Program-made: the position numbers and the translations under genes
Origin: Gemmatimonadota bacterium
GTDB taxonomy: Bacteria; Gemmatimonadota; Gemmatimonadetes; Longimicrobiales; Gaopeijiaceae
Direction of reading: 5' to 3'
DNA: 6,556 nt
NCBI GenBank assembly: GCA_002731735.1
Contig: PCCM01000080.1
Span: forward strand, 3,791-10,346
Notes under the pieces: generated by a model
What the model saw: only the letters and a program-made list of their open reading frames with translations
What the model was told of the DNA's origin: nothing
Databases searched by the model: none
In this document: positions 1 through 6,486 of the stretch, piece after piece
Layout of the letters: every line of letters starts with the position of its first letter
Position numbering within the stretch: the first letter of the stretch is position 1

Positions 1-1934
1 AGCTCGTCCGAGTACCCGATCCCGCTTTGGCCGCCTCGGCCGTCCTCCCCGTGGCAGGCCTGGCATGCCGTCACGTAGAGCTGCTGGGCCGCCACCATGT
101 CGCCGCCGGCGTGTCCGGCTTCGGGCTCGGTGGAATCGGCAAAAGCCCCGGTCCCGCTCCCACCTTCCGCCCCGGGTACGACGGGATCCACGGTTCCGGA
201 CAGAGAGAACAACCACACCCGATCGCTCCGTGCGGACCCCACGAACAGGTTTCCGGAGGAATTGGCCACGATGTATTGCTGGCCTTCGTGCTCGAACACG
301 CTCACGGGGGCATTCATGCCGGCACCCGTCTGGAATTGCCAGAGGCGTCGGCCGTTCGACGCGTCGAGCGCCGTCAGCCGTCCGTCGTTACGTCCGACGA
401 ATACCAGCCCACCCCCGGTGGTCACCGAACCGCTGTAGCACCGGTCCGGCCAACGCTGACTCCAAGCCAATCGGTTGGTCGTCACGTCGATGGCTGCGAA
501 GATGCCGGTCCCCGCTGCGGCTACGCCGCCGAAGATCCCTCCCCAGAATCTGTCACCTGATTCGGGCTCCGCGTTGAAGGTCGGACCGCCCCGGAACATG
601 GCGATCTGATCCGTGGCACAGACGTAGTACAGCCCCGTTTCGATGTCGTACGAGCTGGGAGCCCAGTTGGCGCCGCCCGTGAAGGAGGGCTTCATCACAA
701 CACCCTGGGTGAGGAAGGGTGTGAAGATACGCCCGCCGTTTACGAGATCGTACCCCTCCGGCGGAATGTCGATCGACTGGGGAATGTAGGCGTCGCCGAT
801 GGGATACGGCTGCGTTGCGGCCGTAGCTTGCCCGGGCTCCTGGGGTACCGGCCGCTCCTCGATACCGATGAGCGGCTCCCCGGTTTCGCGGTCCAGGAGA
901 TAGACCCAGCCCGTCTTGCCCGTCGCCGCGAGACCCGCCCGTATCTGCCCGTCGATCTCTCTGTCGAATAGGACGACCGGCGTCGGCATGTCGTAGTCCC
1001 AGATGTCGTGATGCACCATCTGGTAGTGCCACCGGTACTCTCCGGTCAACGCGTCGAGCGCTACGACGGACGAGGTGAATAGGTTGTCGCCAGGCCGACC
1101 CGCACCGTTCAAGTCGGGCCCCGCGTTGCCCGTCGTGAAGTAGATGAGCCCGAGCTCCGGGTCGGACGCCGGGGTCTGCCAGACCGAGCCACCGCCGTAC
1201 CGCCATGCGCTGGTGTCCTCGGGCCACGTGTCGTGCCCGAACTCACCGGGCCCCGGGACCGTGTAGAACGTCCACACCAGTGCCCCGCTTGATGCGTCGT
1301 ACGCTTTCACCCGGCCTCGCTGGGCGTACTCGGCGCCGGCAAAGCCGGTGATGATCAGGCCATCGTAGTAGAGGGGCGCACTGGTGATCACGTATCCGTC
1401 CTGCCACCGTTCGGCTTGTACGGACCAAAGGATCTCACCGGTTTCCTTGTCGAGAGCTAGCAGTCTTCCGTCCAGTTGGCCTATGTAGACCCGGCCGTCT
1501 CCCAACCCGACACCACGACTGAGCCATCCGCAACAGATCGTGGAGATGTTCTGCTCGAGGTTGGCTTCATAACTCCAAAGGATCGCGCCGGTCTCAACGC
1601 TGAGGGCAAACACATCGTCGGCCCCCGTGATCATATAGATGACTCCATCGTGCACGATCGGCTGCGCTTCGCCCGAATAACGCGGACCTGCACCCGAACC
1701 CCTGAGCCGAGTCTGCCAGACGCCTTTGAGCTGCCCAACGTTCTCACGGTTGATTTGGTCCAAGGGGGAGTAGTTCTGGTTGAACAGATTCCCCCCGTTG
1801 GTGAGCCAGCCGTCGGTCGGAGCTTGGACGAGAGCATCGGTAGAAAATGCCTGGGCAGACGTTCCGGTTGCGATGGACAGTGAAAGGAACGAAACTGCGG
1901 TGAGGGTCGATGCGGCAAGAATGGTCCGTCTCAT
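1..1934 (-). CDS. PQQ-dependent dehydrogenase with C-terminal cytochrome c domain (quinohaemoprotein), 3' end outside window
   Basis: The minus-strand frame is open for 644 codons from ATG at 1934 to the window edge. Residues 1-27 look like a Sec signal peptide (MRRTIL start, hydrophobic core, TSA before QA), so the protein is probably periplasmic. Repeated propeller W-motifs such as GEILWS follow. Quinoprotein alcohol dehydrogenase hallmarks are visible: adjacent Cys134-Cys135 (the vicinal disulfide next to PQQ), Glu202 in GAEY and Asn270 in TTGN (metal ligands), and Asp313 in HHDIWDYDMP (predicted catalytic base). A GGANWAPSSYD segment is also typical. A Gly/Ser/Glu-rich linker at about residues 578-615 leads to CQACH at 624-628, a haem c site; the axial Met lies beyond the window. 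By family, it oxidises an alcohol or sugar and passes electrons through haem. The HHDxWDxDxP loop also resembles membrane glucose dehydrogenase, so the substrate is open. Only a weak Shine-Dalgarno (GCGAG, about 6 nt upstream) supports the start; the signal peptide is the better evidence. Confidence 0.93.
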   Translation of the reverse strand, partial: MRRTILAASTLTAVSFLSLSIATGTSAQAFSTDALVQAPTDGWLTNGGNLFNQNYSPLDQINRENVGQLKGVWQTRLRGSGAGPRYSGEAQPIVHDGVIYMITGADDVFALSVETGAILWSYEANLEQNISTICCGWLSRGVGLGDGRVYIGQLDGRLLALDKETGEILWSVQAERWQDGYVITSAPLYYDGLIITGFAGAEYAQRGRVKAYDASSGALVWTFYTVPGPGEFGHDTWPEDTSAWRYGGGSVWQTPASDPELGLIYFTTGNAGPDLNGAGRPGDNLFTSSVVALDALTGEYRWHYQMVHHDIWDYDMPTPVVLFDREIDGQIRAGLAATGKTGWVYLLDRETGEPLIGIEERPVPQEPGQATAATQPYPIGDAYIPQSIDIPPEGYDLVNGGRIFTPFLTQGVVMKPSFTGGANWAPSSYDIETGLYYVCATDQIAMFRGGPTFNAEPESGDRFWGGIFGGVAAAGTGIFAAIDVTTNRLAWSQRWPDRCYSGSVTTGGGLVFVGRNDGRLTALDASNGRRLWQFQTGAGMNAPVSVFEHEGQQYIVANSSGNLFVGSARSDRVWLFSLSGTVDPVVPGAEGGSGTGAFADSTEPEAGHAGGDMVAAQQLYVTACQACHGEDGRGGQSGIGYSDE

Positions 1935-2087
1935 GATCGTCTCGCTTGGTTCTTGGAGTGTCGCGCCCAGACTCGGCGTGAGGTTAACAGTAACGAATGA
2001 AACAAGCGATGGGTTCCGTTCGTAAGACTGATGACGGATGGAAGGCACGTGTCACGCGGGTTGTCATATTTTCGAGGAAATGACGAT
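1935..2087. other. Divergent intergenic region
   Basis: This 153-base gap separates the minus-strand PQQ dehydrogenase from the plus-strand small membrane protein, so promoters for both should lie here. I see no convincing paired -35/-10 boxes on either strand. Visible structure is limited to CGTG-T-CACG at 2048-2056, beside a CACGTG core, and the inverted repeat that runs into the small gene's start codon. Confidence 0.5.
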
Positions 2088-2091
2088 ATGA
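2064..2091 (+). promoter_or_regulatory. Short inverted repeat around the ribosome binding site and start codon of the small membrane protein
   Basis: TCATAT at 2064-2069 is the reverse complement of ATATGA at 2086-2091. Inside it TTTC (2070-2073) can pair with GAAA (2077-2080) across a GAG loop. The Shine-Dalgarno GAGGA (2074-2078) and the ATG at 2088 both lie in this structure, so folding of the mRNA could limit translation. The stems are short and AT-rich, and chance is a real alternative. Confidence 0.25.
2074..2078 (+). promoter_or_regulatory. Ribosome binding site that sets the small gene's start at 2088
   Basis: GAGGA lies 9 nt before ATG 2088 and 12 nt before the adjacent ATG 2091. 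An in-frame ATG at 2031 has no comparable site. It would also add a charged 19-residue stretch before the hydrophobic region, so 2088 is preferred. Confidence 0.6.
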
Positions 2092-2303
2092 TGAAATCTC
2101 TCGCTCCTATAGCCCTTACGGGCGTCGCCGCTGCCATCCTGTGGAATATTCTCCAGATTCTCATGGCGCCCGTGATCGCCTGGATCATTGGGATGTTGGC
2201 ACTCGGGCTCAAGATCGGACTCGCGGTGCTGACGATCGGTGTTGCGGTCTATGGCGCAAGATGGGTGATGCGCAATCGCGCCAAGAGTGAGGTGGACGCG
2301 TAG
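2088..2303 (+). CDS. Small two-segment membrane protein of unknown function (71 aa)
   Basis: I do not recognise a family. The protein starts MMKSLAPIAL and is almost wholly hydrophobic from about residue 5 to 57. This is best read as two transmembrane segments, about 5-27 and 29-57, with Pro28 at the break. The second segment carries spaced glycines (G35, G40, G44, G51, G56), including a GxxxG pair at 40-44 that could pack helices together. Lys42 lies within it. The tail (RWVMRNRAKSEVDA) is basic and then acidic, and probably cytoplasmic by the positive-inside rule. It is transcribed away from the PQQ dehydrogenase and lies 179 bases before the sugar dehydrogenase operon. It may be a stand-alone gene or the first member of that run. 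Coding status rests on the good ribosome binding site and membrane-like composition, not on homology. Confidence 0.62.
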   Translation: MMKSLAPIALTGVAAAILWNILQILMAPVIAWIIGMLALGLKIGLAVLTIGVAVYGARWVMRNRAKSEVDA

Positions 2304-2482
2304 GAGTCCTTCCTCTGCAGTCTTTCCTTCCCCCGGGGTCTTTCCCTGGTACGCTTGAACCAGCTATATCCCAATCTGTAAGAAGGCTTCAACAGCCCTC
2401 CAGATTCGATCCTGACGTAGCGTTTTTCAGCACTCGGTTGGTACGCACCAGGGACTTACTCTCAGGAACCCAGGAGATCGAG
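2304..2482. other. Intergenic gap before the four-gene run
   Basis: The first part is pyrimidine-rich, with GTCTTTCC repeated at 2320-2327 and 2338-2345 around a CCCCCGGGG stretch. CCCTGGT (2344-2350) and ACCAGGG (2447-2453) are complementary but about 96 bases apart, probably by chance. TTGAAC at 2355-2360 resembles a -35 box, but no good -10 follows at the right spacing. I see no hairpin with a T-run, so no intrinsic terminator for the small gene. The operon promoter most likely lies here. Confidence 0.4.
2472..2476 (+). promoter_or_regulatory. Ribosome binding site that sets the sugar dehydrogenase start at 2483
   Basis: AGGAG lies 6 nt before ATG 2483. The reading frame extends back to an ATG at 2438, but that start would place 15 non-hydrophobic residues before the signal peptide and lacks a comparable site. 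Confidence 0.75.
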
Positions 2483-3649
2483 ATGGTCCGGACCCCCGCA
2501 AGAGTATTCGTCGCCCTAGGGCTTTTTCTGTTCGTTGCAAAACCGGTTCTGGGCCAGGGGCCCGTGCTTCGCTCGGCACACCACGACTTTCGGGTCGTTA
2601 CGGTGGCCGACGGCTTGATCGGCCCTTGGTCCATCGCGTTCCTCCCCGGAGGCGACATACTGATCACGGAGAAGTCGGGGCGACTACGTCTCGTCCGAAA
2701 CGGGATCCTGCGTATGGAGCCCATCGGGGGAGTCCCAGCGGTTCTGGACCAGGGCCAGGGTGGGCTCATGGACGTGGTACCTCATCCGGATTTCGAGTCC
2801 AATCAGTTTGTCTACCTGACCTATTCCAAGCCGATCGGTGACGGCAGCGAGGCGACCACCGCGCTTGGGCGGGGGCGTTTTGTGAACGACCGGCTCATGG
2901 ACTTTGAAGACATCTTCGTTTCCCAGACTCGGGGTCGGGCTGGTCACTTCGGATCGCGGCTCGCGTTCGATGCCGACGGGTACATCTTCGTCACGGTGGG
3001 TGAACGTCAAATCCCGTCCAGCGGAGACCTGGAGGCCCACCCCGCGCAGGATATCACGAACCACCACGGCACGGTCAATCGTCTCAATGACGACGGCAGT
3101 GTGCCCACCGACAATCCCTTCGCCGGCCAGGGGGATGCACGCCCCGAAATCTGGAGCTACGGACACCGGAACCCTCAAGGTTTGGCCATCCATCCGGAGA
3201 CGGGAGACATCTGGATTACCGAGCACGGACCTCAGGGTGGGGACGAACTCAACCGAATCCTTCCCGGATTGAACTACGGTTGGCCGGTGATCGGGTACGG
3301 CGTGAACTACGGAAGCGGCCTGGCGATTCATGAAGGCACGCGGCGAGAGGGCATCGAATCCCCAACGCACTTCTGGGTGCCGTCCATCGCCACGGCCGGG
3401 CTGATGGTTTATACCGGAGACCTGTTTCCCGCGTGGAAGGGAAACATTTTCGCCGGGGGCTTGGCTGGCCAGCAAATGGCGCGTCTCACGATGGAGGGGC
3501 AGCGCGTAGCCCAGGAGGAGACGCTCCTCCAGGGCCTGGGTCGTGTACGGGACATCCGACAGAGCCCGGACGGATACATCTATGTAGCGATCGACGGTCG
3601 TGCCCAGCCCTCAGCAGTGGTCCGCTTGGAGCCGGCCGGAGCGAGGTGA
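2483..3649 (+). CDS. PQQ-dependent soluble aldose sugar dehydrogenase (sGDH/YliI-like six-bladed propeller)
   Basis: The 388-residue protein begins with a signal peptide (MVRTPARVFVALGLFLFVAK, cleavage likely after VLG at 24), so it should be periplasmic. Family motifs run in order: PWSIAFLPGGDILITEKSGRL near residues 48-68, GGLMDVVPHPDF near 93-104, and GHFGSRLAFDADGYIFVTVGER near 154-175. Then come TNHHGTVNRLNDDGSVPTDNPF, YGHRNPQGLAIHP with Arg229-Asn230, and TEHGPQGGDELN. His155 in GHFG matches the catalytic His144 of Acinetobacter soluble glucose dehydrogenase, and the HRN pair matches its PQQ-binding Arg228-Asn229. By family it oxidises the anomeric carbon of aldoses to lactones using PQQ and calcium, passing electrons to a mobile acceptor. 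Its length fits the YliI-like aldose dehydrogenases, which are shorter than Acinetobacter GdhB. It heads the run, and its stop overlaps the next start. Substrate range cannot be read from sequence. Confidence 0.93.
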   Translation: MVRTPARVFVALGLFLFVAKPVLGQGPVLRSAHHDFRVVTVADGLIGPWSIAFLPGGDILITEKSGRLRLVRNGILRMEPIGGVPAVLDQGQGGLMDVVPHPDFESNQFVYLTYSKPIGDGSEATTALGRGRFVNDRLMDFEDIFVSQTRGRAGHFGSRLAFDADGYIFVTVGERQIPSSGDLEAHPAQDITNHHGTVNRLNDDGSVPTDNPFAGQGDARPEIWSYGHRNPQGLAIHPETGDIWITEHGPQGGDELNRILPGLNYGWPVIGYGVNYGSGLAIHEGTRREGIESPTHFWVPSIATAGLMVYTGDLFPAWKGNIFAGGLAGQQMARLTMEGQRVAQEETLLQGLGRVRDIRQSPDGYIYVAIDGRAQPSAVVRLEPAGAR

Positions 3650-4440
3650 CGTTGTCGGAGCCGCTCGAAGACATCGAAGGCGTCTTGCTCAATTTGGACG
3701 GCACGATCTTCGTCGGTGACCGTTTAGTCCCGGGAGCGGCTGACGCTGTGGACGCGCTGCGACGGGCCGGCCTGTCCTTGAGGTTCGGCACGAACACGAC
3801 CCGGATGTCGCGAACAGCCCTCGTGAGTCGCCTGCAAACGATGGGGCTCGAACTGGAGCCTGGCGAGGTGTTCACTGCGCCTCTCTCTGCCGCGGCTTGG
3901 CTGGAAAAGAAGGGCCTCTGGAACTTGTCTCTGTGCGTCCCCGAGGCCGCTCATGCCGACTTTGGGCATTTCAAGATCAATGAAACGTCTCCCCAGGCCG
4001 TCGTCATAGGGGATCTCGGCGAGGCCTGGGACTTCACTCGCCTCAACGACTCGTTCCGTCATATCATGGAGGGTGCGGAGTTCGTGGCTCTACAGCGAAA
4101 TCGGTACTGGCACACGGGCGAAGGATTGTCGTTGGACGCGGGCACATTCGTCGCGGCGCTCGAATACGCCACCGAACGGGAGGCCACGCTCGCAGGTAAG
4201 CCGAGCCCGATGTTTTTTCAAGGCGCCGCGGAGTCGATGGGAGTGGAACTGTTCAACCTGGCTGTGGTGGGAGACGACCCCGGGGCGGATGTCGCGGGGG
4301 CGCACGACTGTGACGCTGCGGCGATCCTGGTGAAAACCGGCCGCTTCCAAGGGGGGGCACTCACCCGGAGTATGCCGCGACCCGATCTCATCCTGGATTC
4401 GGTGGCCGCGCTTCCCGCAGCTCTCGGAGTCGGGTTCTGA
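3646..4440 (+). CDS. HAD-IIA family protein, LHPP-like, with the nucleophile Asp replaced by Asn
   Basis: The 264-residue product closely follows the pattern of LHPP (phospholysine/phosphohistidine inorganic pyrophosphate phosphatase, about 270 aa in human). Shared features are the RFGTNTTRMSR motif II with Thr49, a VVIGDLGEAWDF segment, the LEYA segment before AGKPSPMFF (motif III Lys185), and VVGDDPGADVAGA (motif IV, Asp210-Asp211, Asp215). Motif I reads GVLLNLDGT, so the first Asp, which forms the phospho-aspartyl intermediate, is Asn16 (AAT at 3691-3693); the general acid/base Asp18 is kept. All else in the fold looks intact, which suggests a pseudophosphatase or a binding role. The start is either GTG 3646, whose GTGA overlaps the upstream TGA, or TTG 3652 (GAGG 5 nt upstream, 262 aa). 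Either implies translational coupling. It is probably cytoplasmic, with no signal peptide. The physiological ligand is unknown. Confidence 0.88.
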   Translation: MTLSEPLEDIEGVLLNLDGTIFVGDRLVPGAADAVDALRRAGLSLRFGTNTTRMSRTALVSRLQTMGLELEPGEVFTAPLSAAAWLEKKGLWNLSLCVPEAAHADFGHFKINETSPQAVVIGDLGEAWDFTRLNDSFRHIMEGAEFVALQRNRYWHTGEGLSLDAGTFVAALEYATEREATLAGKPSPMFFQGAAESMGVELFNLAVVGDDPGADVAGAHDCDAAAILVKTGRFQGGALTRSMPRPDLILDSVAALPAALGVGF

Positions 4441-5636
4441 TGGGTCGCAGCGAGCGCCCGCAGGAGGAACTCGCGGGAGAGCGAAAAAGGGAAGGACCGT
4501 TCTACGACAACCTGATCTCCGACCACCAGATTTTCATTGATCCTGTCTCTGACGACCGGGCCCCGGAGGGAGAGGTGCGGGCGGAGGGAACGACGCCGGA
4601 GCAAGAGACGCCGGAGCAAGAGACTAGGGAGGAACGGACTTCACAGAAGTGGCGCACGATTCTGGGGCCGTATGGCGGAGCGGACCTCAGGCGGAGTTTG
4701 ACACAAATCCTCACGTCGGTGGTGCCGCTTTTCATTTTTTGGTACGCCGCTTATGGCGCTCTTACGGTCGGCTATTGGCTCACCCTGATCTTAGCTGTGC
4801 CGACCGCGGGCTTTGTGATGCGACTCTTCCTGATCCAACACGACTGCGGGCACGGATCATTTTTCAAGTCACAAAAAGTTGCGGACTTCGTTGGATTCTG
4901 GCTCGGCGTTGCGACCTTTACGCCGTACCGATATTGGCGCAAGACGCACGCCTATCACCATGCCCACTCCGGCGACCTGGGTTTCCGCGGACTCGGTGAC
5001 GTCGACACGATCACCGTGTCGGAATACCTCGAAAAGCCTTTTCTCGGGCGCCTGCGTTATCGTCTCTACCGACATCCGTTCGTGATCCTGGGCCTGGGCG
5101 GATTTTTCGTTTTTGCCCTCAAGCATCGTTATCCCTGGGACATTCCAAGGCGATGGAAACGAGAGTGGGCGAGCGTGTGGAAGACGAACGCGGCACTTGC
5201 GGCACTTCTGGTGCTGGCTAGCCTGACCATCGGCCTCAAAGCAGCGGTGATAGTTCACCTGCCTGTGCTGATCGTCACAGGAATAGTCGGTGTGTGGCTC
5301 TTCTACGTGCAGCATCAGTTCGAAGATACCTATTGGAATGAGCACACCGACTGGTCGTACTTCGAAGCAGGTCTCCAAGGGAGTTCTTATCTCGTGCTAC
5401 CCAAGCCTCTGCAGTGGGTGACGGCCAGCATCGGCATCCATCATGTGCATCATCTGAGTGCTCGAATTCCAAATTACCGGCTCCAACAGTGCCTGGATGA
5501 GAATCCTCAACTCCAGCATGTGACGCAGATCACCATCTGGGATGGGATCAAGACCCTGAGGCTCGCCCTCTGGGACGAGGACTCCAGACGCCTCATCAGT
5601 TTTCGAGAGGCGCGGCGCCTGGCGTCTACCGTGTGA
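4440..5636 (+). CDS. Membrane fatty acid desaturase (three histidine boxes, DesA/omega-6-like)
   Basis: The 398-residue protein has the three histidine boxes of the di-iron membrane desaturases: HDCGH at 134-138, HAYHH at 170-174 and HHVHH at 334-338. The last is followed by LSARIPNYRL, as in bacterial acyl-lipid delta-12/omega-6-type enzymes. Hydrophobic segments at about 88-109, 111-131, 149-165, 212-229, 252-273 and 275-291 give the usual pattern of helices with boxes on the cytoplasmic face. By family it uses O2 and reducing power to put a double bond in membrane acyl chains; the position cannot be told. Residues 1-70 are a polar, Glu/Arg-rich extension, longer than usual and containing a duplicated TPEQE unit. 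The ATG overlaps the upstream TGA by one base (TGATG), which favours this start, with GGAG about 10 bases upstream. A carotenoid or other lipid substrate remains possible. Confidence 0.92.
   Translation: MGRSERPQEELAGERKREGPFYDNLISDHQIFIDPVSDDRAPEGEVRAEGTTPEQETPEQETREERTSQKWRTILGPYGGADLRRSLTQILTSVVPLFIFWYAAYGALTVGYWLTLILAVPTAGFVMRLFLIQHDCGHGSFFKSQKVADFVGFWLGVATFTPYRYWRKTHAYHHAHSGDLGFRGLGDVDTITVSEYLEKPFLGRLRYRLYRHPFVILGLGGFFVFALKHRYPWDIPRRWKREWASVWKTNAALAALLVLASLTIGLKAAVIVHLPVLIVTGIVGVWLFYVQHQFEDTYWNEHTDWSYFEAGLQGSSYLVLPKPLQWVTASIGIHHVHHLSARIPNYRLQQCLDENPQLQHVTQITIWDGIKTLRLALWDEDSRRLISFREARRLASTV
4593..4622 (+). repeat. 15-bp tandem duplication inside the desaturase gene
   Basis: ACGCCGGAGCAAGAG occurs twice in a row (4593-4607 and 4608-4622). 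It is in frame and encodes TPEQE twice within the polar N-terminal extension. Being a multiple of three, copy-number change here would lengthen or shorten the tail without breaking the gene. Confidence 0.9.
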
Positions 5637-5664
5637 GATCACCCCCCCTAGCTACCGTTCATCC

Positions 5665-6336
5665 ATGTCGATCAAATCAGCCATCAAGTCCGTTGTCACT
5701 CTGGGCCGGGGGCTGACCCAAGGGGTGACCCAGGGGCTTCCTGAGGCAACTGCCGGCCTCGACCCCATAGAGTTGTTCGGCGTGTGGTTCGAACAGGCGA
5801 AAGAATCGGGAATCCTTCTTCCGGAGTCGGCTTCCCTCGCCACGGCCAGTCGTGATGGTGTTCCCTCGTCTCGGATGGTCCTTCTCAAGAGCTTCGCCTT
5901 GGACGGATTCGTTTTCTTCACGAACTACGGGAGCCGAAAGGCCAAGGAGATGGACGAGAATCCGAAGGCTTCGCTCCTGCTGCACTGGGTGGTGCTCCAA
6001 CGGCAGGTCCGAGTGGAGGGATCGGTCGAGCGCATCAGCGCCGAGGTATCCGCGGAGTACTTTCACACACGGGCCCGGGGCAGCCAAATCGGGGCGTGGG
6101 CGTCCCGGCAGAGTGAGGAACTGGAGGGCCGTCCGGTTCTGAAGATGCGTGCCGAAGAGCTTGAGCAGCGCTTCAAGGGCCAGGGCGTTCCTTCTCCTGG
6201 TTTTTGGGGGGGGTACCGCCTCATTCCCGAACGCATCGAATTCTGGCAGGGACGTTTGGACCGGCTGCACGATAGGCTGGAGTATACCAAAGCAGATGGA
6301 GAAGGGGATTGGACCGCGCGTCGCCTCTATCCCTGA
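5665..6336 (+). CDS. pdxH: Pyridoxamine/pyridoxine 5'-phosphate oxidase
   Basis: This 223-residue protein carries the whole family signature: LATASRDGVPSSRMVLLK near 58-75 (FMN and substrate contacts, Lys75), FFTNYGSRKAKEM, and WVVLQRQVRVEGSVERIS. It also has YFHTRARGSQIGAWASRQS with Tyr132, Arg136 and Ser140, which match E. coli Tyr129, Arg133 and Ser137. WGGYRLIPERIEFWQGR and RLHDR follow, with Arg200 and His202 matching the active-site Arg197 and His199. It ends in RRLYP, as expected for this family. By family it is an FMN-dependent cytoplasmic dimer that oxidises PNP or PMP to pyridoxal 5'-phosphate using O2. Residues 1-33 differ from the usual N-terminus and lack the Arg-x-x-Tyr lid motif seen in the E. 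coli enzyme. It starts 28 nt after the desaturase stop with no clear Shine-Dalgarno. An 8-G run at 6206-6213 lies in the conserved WGGY codons, yet the frame is intact. Confidence 0.95.
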   Translation: MSIKSAIKSVVTLGRGLTQGVTQGLPEATAGLDPIELFGVWFEQAKESGILLPESASLATASRDGVPSSRMVLLKSFALDGFVFFTNYGSRKAKEMDENPKASLLLHWVVLQRQVRVEGSVERISAEVSAEYFHTRARGSQIGAWASRQSEELEGRPVLKMRAEELEQRFKGQGVPSPGFWGGYRLIPERIEFWQGRLDRLHDRLEYTKADGEGDWTARRLYP

Positions 6337-6398
6337 GTGCGGCCCTGAGGCTGGGGCACCCACTGGGGCATCAACGATTCTATTCGCCGTAGTCCTGC

Positions 6399-6439
6399 GT
6401 GCGTAGTGCTAAATTATTGAATTACAATCACTTACGCAC
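6399..6439. repeat. Interrupted inverted repeat with a nested mini-hairpin
   Basis: GTGCGTAGTG at 6399-6408 pairs with CACTTACGCAC at 6429-6439; a single unpaired base interrupts the arms. Between them lie 20 AT-rich bases with a further short stem, ATTG (6416-6419) and CAAT (6425-6428), around AATTA. No T-run follows on either strand, so a standard terminator is unlikely. A protein-binding or recombination site is possible. Confidence 0.65.
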
Positions 6440-6465
6440 CATCTGTACGCCCACGATTTGTGAGC

Positions 6466-6486
6466 ATTACCCACTCTATTACCCAC
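6466..6486. repeat. Direct repeat ATTACCCAC, two copies 12 bp apart
   Basis: ATTACCCAC occurs at 6466-6474 and 6478-6486. A third near copy, TTACGCACC, is at 6432-6440 inside the right arm of the inverted repeat. An inverted near copy, GTGCGTA, is at 6399-6405 in the left arm. The 12-bp period is close to one helical turn, which suits tandem protein sites. Confidence 0.65.

Noticed and set aside
27..577. Two overlapping plus-strand open frames of about 170 codons
   Set aside because: They lie opposite the cytochrome c linker and last propeller blades of the minus-strand PQQ dehydrogenase, and have the Arg/Pro/Gly-heavy composition of shadow frames.
553..1428. Other-frame minus-strand open frames inside the PQQ dehydrogenase
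   Set aside because: They are out of frame with a continuous 644-codon gene that carries all the quinoprotein motifs; their products are Arg-rich and motif-free.
2344..2453. CCCTGGT and ACCAGGG complementary pair flanking the promoter region of the operon
   Set aside because: Seven-base arms about 96 bases apart are easily expected by chance and have no supporting structure between them.
2684..3475. Long antisense open frame (263 codons) on the minus strand opposite the sugar dehydrogenase
   Set aside because: Its translation shows no recognisable motif, while the plus strand carries clear family motifs throughout. GC-rich genes often leave the opposite strand open.
3433..3645. Upstream ATG at 3433 extending the HAD protein by 71 residues
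   Set aside because: The extension overlaps well-conserved sugar dehydrogenase coding sequence in another frame and looks like random Gly/Pro/Arg-rich translation. HAD-IIA homology begins just after GTG 3646 or TTG 3652.
5677..6363. Antisense open frame (228 codons) opposite pdxH
   Set aside because: The plus strand encodes an unmistakable PdxH; the antisense product has no membrane segment or motif and no ribosome binding site.
6340..6372. GC-rich stems just after pdxH considered as a terminator
   Set aside because: Pairings such as GCCC with GGGC are short and imperfect, and no T-run follows.
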